Assembly (NCBI GenBank): GCA_011526395.1
Contig: WTHW01000131.1
Location: forward strand, 1 to 13,601
DNA: 13,601 nucleotides
Direction of reading: 5' to 3'
Origin: Alphaproteobacteria bacterium
Lineage (GTDB): Bacteria > Pseudomonadota > Alphaproteobacteria > Puniceispirillales > Puniceispirillaceae
Below are positions 1 to 7,147 of the stretch, piece after piece. The number at the start of each line of letters is the position of its first letter. The stretch's first letter is position 1. Below the pieces are notes generated by a model. It did not search any database. It was not told the origin of the DNA and was given only the letters and a program-made list of their open reading frames with translations. A program made the position numbers and the translations under genes.

Positions 1-125
1 GCGATGATTGAGAAGATGATATACATCGTCCCAATATCTTTGTGGTTTGTTGAATAAAGCCAACGACGAACGAACCCTTGTGGGGCGCCGTGTGCGTGGT
101 CAGCTGAATGGGCTACTTCACTCAT
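1..125 (-). CDS. ctaD: Cytochrome c oxidase subunit I, N-terminal fragment (cut by window edge)
   Basis: Only the first 41 or so codons are present; the gene continues beyond base 1. The translation contains [18 protein letters not shown], the near-invariant N-terminal signature of aa3-type haem-copper oxidase subunit I just before transmembrane helix 1. The His/Asp-rich leader before it ([10 protein letters not shown]) is common in alphaproteobacterial CtaD. Subunit I is the catalytic, proton-pumping core in the inner membrane, carrying haem a and the haem a3-CuB centre; none of those residues are visible here. Two adjacent in-frame ATGs (128 and 125) follow the ribosome binding site AGGGAGA (131-137). 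I prefer 125 because its spacing is better. The gene starts 24 bases after the coxB stop, so the two are almost certainly cotranscribed, as is usual for coxB-coxA. The family call is very secure; the exact start is not. Confidence 0.93.
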   Translation of the reverse strand, partial: MSEVAHSADHAHGAPQGFVRRWLYSTNHKDIGTMYIIFSII

Positions 126-149
126 CATATTCTCCCTATGCGAGGTAAC

Positions 150-959
150 TTAAAGTGCAAATTCTTCACGAGCAGATGCTAGCCATGCATCATACTCATC
201 CTGTGGCAATGCGCGCACCACGATCGGCATATAGGCGTGGTTGACGCCGCAGATCTGGTTACATTGACCGTAATAAACTTTCGGCTCGTTCGGCACATCA
301 ATCCATGCTTCGTTCACACGACCAGCGATTGAATAGATTTGAACAGCCAGTGATGGCACAAAGAATGAGTGCATCACATCATTGCCAGTCACAAGAAGCT
401 TAATTCTTGTGCCAGCTGGGACAACCATCTCGTTATCAACAGATAGCAATCTGATTTGATCACCTGTGATATCTTCATCATCAATCATGTATGAATCAAA
501 GCCGATTTGCTCGTCTGGATATTCATAGTTCCAATACCACTGATTGCCAGTGACTTTGATAACCATGTCTGTATCTTTGGTCTGGTCTAAATAATAGAGC
601 AAGCGGAATGACGGTACAGCGATAACCACTAGGATTAACACTGGCACAACAGTCCATAATACCTCAATCACAGCATTGTGCGATGTCTTTGACGCTACTG
701 GATTTGCTTTCTCGCGGAAGCGCAAGCAGACATATACCAGCAATGCCAAAACAAATAGCGAAATGGCTGTAATGATGATCAACAGCAAATTATGCAGGCT
801 TGTCGCTTTTTCAGCGATTGAACCAGCCGCAGGTTGCAAACCGATTTGCCATGGCTCTGGCGCAGCTGCGAATGCTGTTTGTGATACGAATAATATAGCA
901 GACAAGCCAGCAAATCTGGCGATGGCTGAAAAGATAGACTTTCCGCTTGGCAGCGTCAT
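150..959 (-). CDS. coxB: Cytochrome c oxidase subunit II (CuA subunit)
   Basis: A 269-residue inner-membrane protein that accepts electrons from cytochrome c at the binuclear CuA site and passes them to subunit I. Residues 1-33 look like a cleavable signal peptide ending AFAAA before PEPW. Two transmembrane helices follow (about 56-82 and 98-124), then the periplasmic cupredoxin domain. The aromatic electron-entry patch is NQWYWNYEYPD (139-149). The CuA ligands are all present: His197 (VMHSFFVPS), Cys233, Cys237, His241 and Met244 (QCNQICGVNHAYMP). Two canonical elements differ: the usual CSEIC/CSELC Glu is Gln235, and the usual K-x-D-A-x-PGR stretch reads QIYSIAGR (207-214). I chose ATG 959 because GGGGGAGA (964-971) sits 4 bases upstream and the signal peptide starts there; an in-frame extension to 1031 adds 24 uncharged-to-polar residues with no such site. 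It precedes ctaD in an operon and diverges from tldD. Function is secure. Confidence 0.96.
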   Translation of the reverse strand: MTLPSGKSIFSAIARFAGLSAILFVSQTAFAAAPEPWQIGLQPAAGSIAEKATSLHNLLLIIITAISLFVLALLVYVCLRFREKANPVASKTSHNAVIEVLWTVVPVLILVVIAVPSFRLLYYLDQTKDTDMVIKVTGNQWYWNYEYPDEQIGFDSYMIDDEDITGDQIRLLSVDNEMVVPAGTRIKLLVTGNDVMHSFFVPSLAVQIYSIAGRVNEAWIDVPNEPKVYYGQCNQICGVNHAYMPIVVRALPQDEYDAWLASAREEFAL

Positions 960-1010
960 AACGTCTCCCCCATTATTTAAGTCTTTGTTCCGATCCCTGT
1001 TCGGCCTGAT

Positions 1011-1016
1011 ATTATA
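1011..1016 (-). promoter_or_regulatory. Possible -10 element for coxB-ctaD
   Basis: Read on the minus strand this is a perfect TATAAT, about 50 bases before the chosen coxB ATG. It would put a transcript start near 1004. No good -35 hexamer lies 16-18 bases upstream (CAAATG at 17 bases), so an activator or a weak promoter would be needed. A GANTC methylation-type site (GACTC, 1065-1069) lies further upstream. The assignment is by eye only. Confidence 0.28.
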
Positions 1017-1157
1017 AGTATCATCGACCAAACCATTTGACCTATTAAATTGCGCCTTTTTGTAGACTCTTTTTCTCTGTATGAAAAGCCCTGTGCGACC
1101 GCCTGTCGCGGATTTTTATCATCTAGCGCAAAACAACATGCTGGCTTTGTTAAAATT

Positions 1158-1186
1158 TTGACCTAATTTTACAATTATCTGATAAT
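1158..1186 (+). promoter_or_regulatory. Sigma70-type promoter for tldD
   Basis: TTGACC (1158-1163) and GATAAT (1181-1186) are separated by exactly 17 bases in an AT-rich stretch, each matching 5 of 6 consensus bases. Transcription would start near 1193, giving a leader of about 30 bases before the tldD ATG at 1225. This is the best promoter match in the window. Identification rests on consensus matching alone. Confidence 0.55.
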
Positions 1187-1224
1187 ATATCACTGTAAAA
1201 CCTCACTTTTTCATCAGGTGCATT

Positions 1225-2664
1225 ATGGATTACCTTTCTCAGACAGATGGCATTTTTTTCGGCGCTGGCGCGCTAGACCTTGATTCGACACTCCAACAGG
1301 TGGAACAAGCCTTGGCGAATGTGGATGATGGCGATTTATTTTTAGAATCACGCCATAGTGAAATGCTGATGTTTGATGATGGCAGGCTGAAATCATCAAG
1401 CTATGATCATGAAACAGGTTTTGGCTTGCGCGCGATTATGGGTGAGGCAGATACTTTTGCCCATTCTGGTGAATTATCACAATCAGCGCTTGAGCGTGCG
1501 GTCAATACTGTGCGCACAGTCTCGTCAGGTTATTCAGGGCAGATGGCCTTATCACCAGCAGCGCTTGCAAATGTGCCATTATATACTGATGAAAACCCGC
1601 TTGATGCGACGCCGTTTGAAGCAAAGGTTGCGTTGCTTCAAGAAATTGATGCCGCCGCAAGAGCAAGAGACCCGCGCGTGCGCCAAGTATCTGCAAGCCT
1701 TGCGAGCTCGTGGCAGGCAGTGCAAATCATCCGTGCTGGCGGGTACCGTGTTGCAGATATCAGACCGTTGGTGCGCTTGAATATCTCAGTTGTTGTTGAA
1801 AAAGATGGCCGCATGGAATCAGGCTCTAGCGGGTCTGGTGGGCGCATGTTGCTTGGCTCATTCATGGAAGAGGCTTATTGGCAGGCAGAGATTGATGAGG
1901 CACTTCGTCTTGCCAATCTGGGGCTAGACTCAATCGCCGCGCCAGCTGGCGAGATGCCAGTGGTGCTAGGCTCTGGCTGGCCGGGCGTGATGCTACATGA
2001 AGCTGTTGGACATGGGCTAGAAGGTGATTTCAATCGCAAAGGCACATCTATATTCTCTGGCCGTGTTGGCGATCAAGTTGCCTCAAAAGGGGTGACTGTG
2101 ATTGATGATGGCACGATTTCAGATAGGCGCGGCTCAATCACGATTGATGATGAGGGTACAAAATCAGCGCGCAATGTGCTGATAGAAGATGGTATCTTGA
2201 AAGGCTATATGCAGGATAGGCAAAATGCCCGCCTGATGGGTGTTGAGGCAACAGGCAATGGTCGCCGCCAATCCTATGCACATTTGCCAATGCCGCGTAT
2301 GACAAATACCTTTATGGAATCAGGTGACTATGACCCACAAGAGATTATTGCCTCGACCAAAAAAGGTCTCTATGCGGCGAATTTTGCTGGTGGGCAAGTT
2401 GATATTACCTCTGGTAAATTTGTGTTCTCCGCCTCTGAAGCTTATTTGATTGAAGATGGCAAAATCGGTGCGCCTGTCAAAGGTGCCACCTTAATTGGCA
2501 ATGGCCCTGATGCGATGGGCAAAATCTCTATGCTTGGCAATGATAGCAAGCTTGATAGGGGTGTTGGCACTTGCGGCAAATCAGGACAGTCAGTTCCTGT
2601 CGGTGTGGGCCAGCCAACATTGAAAATGGGTGGTATTACCGTCGGTGGCACACAAGCTGCTTAG
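1225..2664 (+). CDS. tldD: TldD, zinc metalloprotease subunit of the TldD/TldE complex
   Basis: 479 residues, the normal TldD length. TldD pairs with TldE to form a cytoplasmic protease that degrades unfolded short peptides; in known systems it matures microcin B17-type peptides and degrades the CcdA antitoxin. The zinc site is visible: HEAVGH at 258-263 gives His258, Glu259 and His262, and GVGTCGKSGQ carries the third ligand Cys450. The C-terminal glycine-rich segment around 450-475 is typical. The start at 1225 follows AGGTG (1216-1220) with 4 bases between. It is transcribed away from coxB-ctaD, an arrangement common in Alphaproteobacteria, and converges on the MFS gene, sharing 4 bases of stop codon. 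The partner tldE/pmbA lies at 9013. No peptide substrate gene is evident nearby, so the role here is probably general. The family call is very secure. Confidence 0.97.
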   Translation: MDYLSQTDGIFFGAGALDLDSTLQQVEQALANVDDGDLFLESRHSEMLMFDDGRLKSSSYDHETGFGLRAIMGEADTFAHSGELSQSALERAVNTVRTVSSGYSGQMALSPAALANVPLYTDENPLDATPFEAKVALLQEIDAAARARDPRVRQVSASLASSWQAVQIIRAGGYRVADIRPLVRLNISVVVEKDGRMESGSSGSGGRMLLGSFMEEAYWQAEIDEALRLANLGLDSIAAPAGEMPVVLGSGWPGVMLHEAVGHGLEGDFNRKGTSIFSGRVGDQVASKGVTVIDDGTISDRRGSITIDDEGTKSARNVLIEDGILKGYMQDRQNARLMGVEATGNGRRQSYAHLPMPRMTNTFMESGDYDPQEIIASTKKGLYAANFAGGQVDITSGKFVFSASEAYLIEDGKIGAPVKGATLIGNGPDAMGKISMLGNDSKLDRGVGTCGKSGQSVPVGVGQPTLKMGGITVGGTQAA

Positions 2665-2674
2665 GCAGCTTTTT
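2654..2674 (+). terminator. Intrinsic terminator spanning the overlapping stop codons of tldD and the MFS gene
   Basis: AAGCTGC (2654-2660) pairs perfectly with GCAGCTT (2665-2671) around a four-base loop TTAG (2661-2664), followed by a T tract (2670-2674). The loop itself holds both stop codons: TAG of tldD on the plus strand and TAA of the MFS gene on the minus strand. The stem therefore encodes the last residues of both proteins. The T tract favours termination of tldD transcripts. In the opposite direction the hairpin is followed by GTGTGCC rather than a T tract, so it should terminate the MFS transcript poorly. Confidence 0.68.
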
Positions 2675-3890
2675 GCTTGGCCTGTCGCGCCCCAATATAC
2701 AGAACAACCACAAGCATAAGACCAGCGATGGTGCCGCCTGTGCCAAATGATAGCTGTCCGCCGCCAGCGGCATAAAGAGGCCCTGCCATCGCAAGGCCGA
2801 TGACTTGGCCAAGCGAGCCAAAGCCCTGTACCAGCCCTAGCGCGCCGCCCATCTCGTCAGCGCGTGCTGCTTTTGATGCGGCAGATGACAGGCTGGGGTT
2901 TGTAAAGGCAAAGCCGATACAAATCATGGTGGTACAAATCAACACAACTGCCAATGGCATCGTTGCGACAAATATCAGACCAGCGGCGGTGAGCGCTGTG
3001 ACAATCTGGCCTGACATCAGCAAGCTGGCACCGCCAATGATGGTGCCAATTTCGCCAAATTGCTTTACCGCACGGCCAATAAGACCGCCTTCAACAATGA
3101 TGATGATGACGCCAACATAGGTGAAAATCCAACCTGTATCTGTTGCGCGATAGGAAAAGGCATCTTTTAAGAGTAGGACAAAGGCGGCCTCGACCTGAGA
3201 GAAAGATAGGTTCAGCAAGAAGAAGGCAAGCGCGAATAATCCCAAAGGCCCGCTGATAAGCGTTAAAATGCGGCTGAAGGCAGATGTGGTCACTTTATCA
3301 GCTAGCTGAATTGGTGCCATTTTGGGCAAGCGCAAACATAAGCAAAAAGCAATAATGGTGAAAATAGCGGCAATGGTAAAAGGCGCTTGATGCAAAGGCC
3401 CGCCGCCAATCCCGCTAAGCAAGCCGCCAAGTGCTGGACCAAACACAAAGCCTGCCCCGATGGAAGCGCCAAGCAATCCCATGAATTTTGCGCGCTCTTC
3501 TGGTGAGGTATTATCAGCGATTAGCGCCTGAATAACGCCAATATTACCAGCTGCAAGACCAGCGACAATGCGCGAGATAAATAATAAAGCGATGTGTTCA
3601 GAGAAGGCAAAAACCAGATGCGCGATTGTTGCCACAGCCAAAGAGCCCATCAAAACAGGTTTTCGTCCAATCTTGTCAGACCAGCGACCAAGAATAGGAT
3701 TGCCGATAAACATGGCAAGAGAGAAACAAGCCAATAAGGCTGTCATCACCGTCTCAGAATAGCCAAATTCGTCAATCACTGTGTAAGGCAGAATTGGTAT
3801 AAGAGCGCCAATACCCACAAAATCAATAAAGACCACAAGTAGCAATGTTGGCAGGTGCAACTGAGATGAAGACGCTTTTGTCGTCGCCAT
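2661..3890 (-). CDS. MFS transporter, DHA1/TetA-like efflux family
   Basis: A 409-residue, strongly hydrophobic inner-membrane protein with about 12 helices. The N-terminal half carries the drug:H+ antiporter signatures: motif A between helices 2 and 3 (GRWSDKIGRKPVLMG, 68-82, with Asp72, Gly75, Arg76), a motif B-like SRIVAGLAAGNIG with Arg107, and a motif C-like glycine/proline stretch GASIGAGFVFGPALGG (141-156). These mark a proton-driven exporter of the DHA1 family, the group containing TetA and Bcr. The sequence does not reveal the substrate, and calling it a resistance gene would be unjustified. The start ATG at 3890 is preceded by GGGG (3901-3904) about 10 bases upstream, a weak site. 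It follows gshA on the same strand after 52 bases and may be read with it or from its own promoter. The C terminus overlaps tldD. Confidence 0.88.
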   Translation of the reverse strand: MATTKASSSQLHLPTLLLVVFIDFVGIGALIPILPYTVIDEFGYSETVMTALLACFSLAMFIGNPILGRWSDKIGRKPVLMGSLAVATIAHLVFAFSEHIALLFISRIVAGLAAGNIGVIQALIADNTSPEERAKFMGLLGASIGAGFVFGPALGGLLSGIGGGPLHQAPFTIAAIFTIIAFCLCLRLPKMAPIQLADKVTTSAFSRILTLISGPLGLFALAFFLLNLSFSQVEAAFVLLLKDAFSYRATDTGWIFTYVGVIIIIVEGGLIGRAVKQFGEIGTIIGGASLLMSGQIVTALTAAGLIFVATMPLAVVLICTTMICIGFAFTNPSLSSAASKAARADEMGGALGLVQGFGSLGQVIGLAMAGPLYAAGGGQLSFGTGGTIAGLMLVVVLYIGARQAKQKAA

Positions 3891-3908
3891 GTGAAATAAT
3901 CCCCAGAC

Positions 3909-3937
3909 TATAAAATAGGCATCATAGAAAAGTTAAA
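3909..3937 (-). promoter_or_regulatory. Possible promoter for the MFS gene
   Basis: In the 52-base gap between gshA and the MFS gene, the minus strand reads TTTAAC (3937-3932), 17 bases, then TTTATA (3914-3909). Both hexamers are imperfect sigma70 matches with ideal spacing, and a start near 3902 would leave only a very short leader. The gap is AT-rich and chance matches are likely, so read-through from gshA is an equal possibility. Confidence 0.25.
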
Positions 3938-3942
3938 GAGCT

Positions 3943-5313
3943 TTAGTAGTGACGCTCGCGGAATACATGCTCGATTTGCTGTTCCCATGTGGAATGATAG
4001 AGATCAAGCATCACCTCAGCAGGTGTTTTCTGTGTGCTGATAACATCATGTAAAGGCGCAAGGAATTTTGATTCATCGCGCCCTTCATCATCAAGAAGGC
4101 CTCTGGCAACAAGCCCTTCATGGGCGATAGCAACCAATTTAGCGGCCACATCAGAGACATCATGAGATCCAAGCTTGGCATTTAGGCCATTTTTTGCCAC
4201 ATCAAGGCGTGCATTTAGCACATCTTGTGCTGTGATATCACTAGCAAGCGCTTCTGCTTTGGCAAGCGCCTCTTCATCATATAAAAGCCCCACCCAAAAG
4301 GCTGGCAATGCGCAAATATTTGCCCACGCACCACCATCAGCGCCGCGCATTTCAAGATAACCTTTCAAGCGCACCTCTGGAAAAGCGGTTGTGATATGAT
4401 CTTCAAAATCAGCCATGATAGGATATTCACCTTCAAAGCCTGCCATTTTGCCAGCCATGAAGTCACGGAATGATTTGCCTGTAACATCAACATAATCATC
4501 ACCGCGATGCAGGAAGTACATAGGCACATCGAGGATGTAATCGACCCATTGTTCATACCCAAATTGCGGGTCAAACACGCAAGCTGGCACACCGCATCTT
4601 GCATTATCAGTATCTGTCCATGCTTCTGCTCTGGTTGATAATAGGCCAGATGGCGCACCATCTTTGAAAGGTGAGTTTGCAAAGAGCGCTGTGGCGATTG
4701 GTTGAAGCGCTAGTGAGGTTCTGAATTTGCGGCGCATATCCTCTTCGCTGGCATAATCCAAATTCACCTGCACTGTGCAAGAGCGCAACATCATATCAAG
4801 ACCCAATGTGCCAACTGTTGGCATATAAGCGCTCATCACCTTATATCTGCCTTTGGGCATGAAAGAGATATCATCACGCCCCCATTTTGGCTGGAAGCCA
4901 AGACCAAGCATGCAGATATCAAGCTCTGATGTGGCCTCTTTCATGATGCGCAAATGTTTACCAGTCTCGCGGCATGTTTGGTGCAATGTCTCAAGCGGGG
5001 CGCCTGATAGCTCGAATTGGCCGCCAGGTTCAAGCGTGATAGAGCCACCATCTTCATCTTTTAGCGCGATGATATTGTCATGCTCATAAATAGGCTGCCA
5101 ATTATATTGCTCAGATAGGTTTTTTAGCAATTGGCCAATACCCTGCTCACCCTCATAGGCGACAGGGCGGAAGCTTCCTTTGTGAAAGAGGAATTTTTCA
5201 TGCTCTGTGCCAATACGCCAGTCAGCTTTGGCTGTCTGCTTGTCAGCCAGCCATGTGATAAAATCATCTTTTGCCAATGTGGGCGTTGTGTTGTGAATAT
5301 TATCAGAATTCAT
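3943..5313 (-). CDS. gshA: Glutamate-cysteine ligase, plant/alphaproteobacterial type
   Basis: 456 residues from the chosen start. It joins L-glutamate and L-cysteine using ATP (EC 6.3.2.2), the first and usually rate-limiting step of glutathione synthesis, in the cytoplasm. It belongs to the GCS2-like class shared by plants and Alphaproteobacteria, not the E. coli GshA class. Signatures include RIGTEHEKF (33-41), the acidic DGGSITLEPGGQFELSGAP (88-106), MLRSCTVQVNLDY (175-187) and the tryptophan-rich GGAWANICALPAFWVGLL near the middle to C-terminal part. I chose ATG 5313 because AAGGA lies about 10 bases upstream; an in-frame ATG at 5346 adds 11 residues but has no visible ribosome binding site. 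It sits downstream of rsmE on the same strand (56-base gap), a neighbourhood I recall as common in Alphaproteobacteria. gshB is not in the window. The call is secure; the start is moderately so. Confidence 0.95.
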   Translation of the reverse strand: MNSDNIHNTTPTLAKDDFITWLADKQTAKADWRIGTEHEKFLFHKGSFRPVAYEGEQGIGQLLKNLSEQYNWQPIYEHDNIIALKDEDGGSITLEPGGQFELSGAPLETLHQTCRETGKHLRIMKEATSELDICMLGLGFQPKWGRDDISFMPKGRYKVMSAYMPTVGTLGLDMMLRSCTVQVNLDYASEEDMRRKFRTSLALQPIATALFANSPFKDGAPSGLLSTRAEAWTDTDNARCGVPACVFDPQFGYEQWVDYILDVPMYFLHRGDDYVDVTGKSFRDFMAGKMAGFEGEYPIMADFEDHITTAFPEVRLKGYLEMRGADGGAWANICALPAFWVGLLYDEEALAKAEALASDITAQDVLNARLDVAKNGLNAKLGSHDVSDVAAKLVAIAHEGLVARGLLDDEGRDESKFLAPLHDVISTQKTPAEVMLDLYHSTWEQQIEHVFRERHY

Positions 5314-5369
5314 GAGGATATCGTCCTTAAAGAAGCCTGTCGGCATTGACGCATGAGAAAATATAAAAG

Positions 5370-6131
5370 CTAGCTTTGGGCATTATCTATCCAATCACCG
5401 CAAAGTGCTTGATATAAGGTTAAGACAGATAAGGCAGCTGTATCAGCGCGCAGGATACGAGGGCCAAGAGACAAGCCAGGCGATTGTGATAGCGCGTCAA
5501 TTTTCTGTTTCTCTGTCATTGAAAAGCCCCCTTCTGGCCCAACAAGCACGGCGGCTTTTTGGTGTCCTATCTCTGATAAGATACGAGCTGGATTATGATT
5601 ATGATCACCCGCAAGACGCTCATCGCAGAAAATTAATATACGGTCTTCTGGCCAGTCGGATAATAGCGCGTCCAATTTTGTAAATGGCTTTATATCTGGG
5701 ATATCAAGGCGTTCAGTTTGCTCTGCTGCTTCTATGGCATTTGCTTCTAGCTTATCTTCTTTAATAGCTTTGACTTGGCAATAATCTGTTTGCACAGGCC
5801 ATATGACAGAACAGCCAAGCTCAGTTGCTTTTTGTGCCATAAAATCAAGGCGTGCTTTTTTCACAGGGGCAAATAAGAGCCATAAATCAGGGCTAGACCA
5901 TTGCGTCTCTTGCAAGGAAAGGCAGGTAATGATGGCTGTTTTACGATTTATCTCGGTAAGCTCTGCCAAATAGCAGCCATCGCGGCCATTAAAGACAGCA
6001 ATCTTTGTGCCAACAGGCTTGCGCATCACTGTGCCTAGATAATGAGCTTGGTCGCGCGACAAGGCCACGTCGCGCCCTTGCGAGAGCGGTGCGTCAACAT
6101 ATAATCTGATTTGTGAATGCCGTGTCTCCAT
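5370..6131 (-). CDS. rsmE: 16S rRNA (uracil-1498-N3)-methyltransferase RsmE
   Basis: 253 residues, the normal RsmE length. The enzyme methylates N3 of U1498 in 16S rRNA of the assembled 30S subunit, using S-adenosylmethionine (EC 2.1.1.193). An N-terminal PUA-like RNA-binding domain (about 1-75) precedes the SPOUT methyltransferase domain. The family motifs are clear: QKATELG (100-106), EAAEQTERLDIP (134-145), the SAM-binding knot loops LVGPEGGFS (196-204) and LGPRILRADTA (222-232). The start ATG at 6131 has no evident Shine-Dalgarno sequence, but no better start is visible and the N terminus aligns with the family. It is the first gene of a minus-strand set with gshA and diverges from ubiA across about 100 bases. 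The function is secure; regulation is not apparent from the sequence. Confidence 0.95.
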   Translation of the reverse strand: METRHSQIRLYVDAPLSQGRDVALSRDQAHYLGTVMRKPVGTKIAVFNGRDGCYLAELTEINRKTAIITCLSLQETQWSSPDLWLLFAPVKKARLDFMAQKATELGCSVIWPVQTDYCQVKAIKEDKLEANAIEAAEQTERLDIPDIKPFTKLDALLSDWPEDRILIFCDERLAGDHNHNPARILSEIGHQKAAVLVGPEGGFSMTEKQKIDALSQSPGLSLGPRILRADTAALSVLTLYQALCGDWIDNAQS

Positions 6132-6160
6132 AGCGTCTAGGTAAGCATGCTGGATAGGAA

Positions 6161-6189
6161 TTGCAAGCCTTTTACAAGATAGCTAGATT
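6161..6189 (+). promoter_or_regulatory. Possible promoter for ubiA
   Basis: TTGCAA (6161-6166) and TAGATT (6184-6189) are 17 bases apart, each matching 4 of 6 consensus bases, in the short divergent gap between rsmE and ubiA. Transcription would start near 6196, about 40 bases before ATG 6236. A GGGC/GCCC pairing (6191-6203 region) could form a small leader hairpin. If real, this argues against the in-frame TTG at 6161 being the ubiA start, because that codon would lie in the -35 element. Confidence 0.33.
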
Positions 6190-6235
6190 AGGGCATAACA
6201 AGCCCCTCATTTGGCAAGCCAAAAAGATTACAAAT

Positions 6236-7147
6236 ATGTCAGACACAAATAGCGATATCCATATTTCAGGCCTGTTCGCAAAATTGCCGAAAGGATGTCA
6301 TCCCTATATCTCGTTAATGCGCCTTGATAGGCCGATTGGCTGGTGGTTGTTGCTGTTACCCGGCTGGTGGACGATATTATTATCTGCTGAAGATCTAGCT
6401 GTCGCTTTATGGCTGATGGCGTTGTTTTTGATAGGCGCTATTGCCATGCGCGCCGCAGGATGTGTCATCAATGATATGTGGGATACCGATATTGACCGCA
6501 AGATAGCGCGCACTGCCACGCGCCCGCTTGCCTCTGGTGATATTGCGATGTGGCAAGCTTTTGCAACCTTAGTTGTCTTATCTCTGATAGGATTATTTGT
6601 GTTATTGCAACTGCCCTATCGTGCGTGGATTATGGGTGTTGCTTCTTTGCCATTTATTGCACTTTATCCAGCTTTTAAGAGATTTACTTACTGGCCGCAG
6701 GCTATGCTTGGGCTGACCTTTAGCTGGGGGATCTGGCTTGGTCATGTTGCGGTCACAGATAGCTGGCCGACTGTGACGATACTAGTGATGTATGTCGGAT
6801 GCGTCTTTTGGGTGATCGGCTATGATACGATATATGCTGTTCAGGATATGAAAGATGATGAGGTTTCTGGCGTCAAATCATCTGCGCTTGCGCTGAAAGG
6901 GCAGATAGCGGCCTCTGTAAGGCGCTTTTATCTTGTGGCGATTGGCCTGATATCAACAGCGATTTATGCCCATTTTGAAGGCTGGTCTTTGGCCTTGCTG
7001 GGGTGTTTTGTGATGGCACTTCATTTAATGCATCAAACAAGGCAAATTGATGAGGATGACCCCAAAATGGCGCTTGTGCTTTTCAAGTCAAATCGTAATG
7101 CTGGCCTGCTTCTGACAGCCGGCTTGCTGGCAGTGCATATCCTATAG
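6236..7147 (+). CDS. ubiA: 4-hydroxybenzoate polyprenyltransferase UbiA
   Basis: 303 residues from ATG 6236. It is an inner-membrane prenyltransferase that attaches a polyprenyl diphosphate tail to 4-hydroxybenzoate in ubiquinone synthesis (EC 2.5.1.39). About eight or nine hydrophobic helices are visible. The N-terminal RLDRPIGWWLLLLPGWW is characteristic of the UbiA branch. The two Mg-diphosphate binding motifs are intact: NDMWDTDIDRK (79-89, with Asp80, Asp83 and Asp87) and YDTIYAVQDMKDDE (second motif with Asp204, Asp207 and Asp208). An in-frame TTG at 6161 would add 25 residues, but it lies in a likely promoter and does not resemble the family N terminus. The ribosome binding site is weak. 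It diverges from rsmE and converges on the GGCT-like gene, with 6 bases of overlap. Given the NDxxDxxxD form, UbiA is much more likely than the related haem O or chlorophyll synthases. Confidence 0.95.
   Translation: MSDTNSDIHISGLFAKLPKGCHPYISLMRLDRPIGWWLLLLPGWWTILLSAEDLAVALWLMALFLIGAIAMRAAGCVINDMWDTDIDRKIARTATRPLASGDIAMWQAFATLVVLSLIGLFVLLQLPYRAWIMGVASLPFIALYPAFKRFTYWPQAMLGLTFSWGIWLGHVAVTDSWPTVTILVMYVGCVFWVIGYDTIYAVQDMKDDEVSGVKSSALALKGQIAASVRRFYLVAIGLISTAIYAHFEGWSLALLGCFVMALHLMHQTRQIDEDDPKMALVLFKSNRNAGLLLTAGLLAVHIL

Noticed and set aside
960..1031. In-frame upstream extension of coxB to an ATG at 1031 (24 extra residues).
   Set aside because: The extension would push a signal peptide inward and overlaps the likely -10 element. 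The ATG at 959 has a strong GGGGGAGA site at the right distance.
2661..3890. Calling the MFS gene a tetracycline-resistance gene.
   Set aside because: The family motifs are shared by many DHA1 exporters with unrelated substrates. Nothing in the sequence identifies tetracycline as cargo.
5314..5346. Earlier gshA start at ATG 5346 adding 11 residues.
   Set aside because: No ribosome binding site precedes it, whereas AAGGA precedes ATG 5313. It cannot be excluded, as the two differ by only 33 bases.
6161..6235. Upstream TTG start for ubiA.
   Set aside because: The TTG overlaps a likely -35 hexamer, the added residues do not resemble UbiA, and GGATAGGA is too close to the TTG to act as its ribosome binding site.
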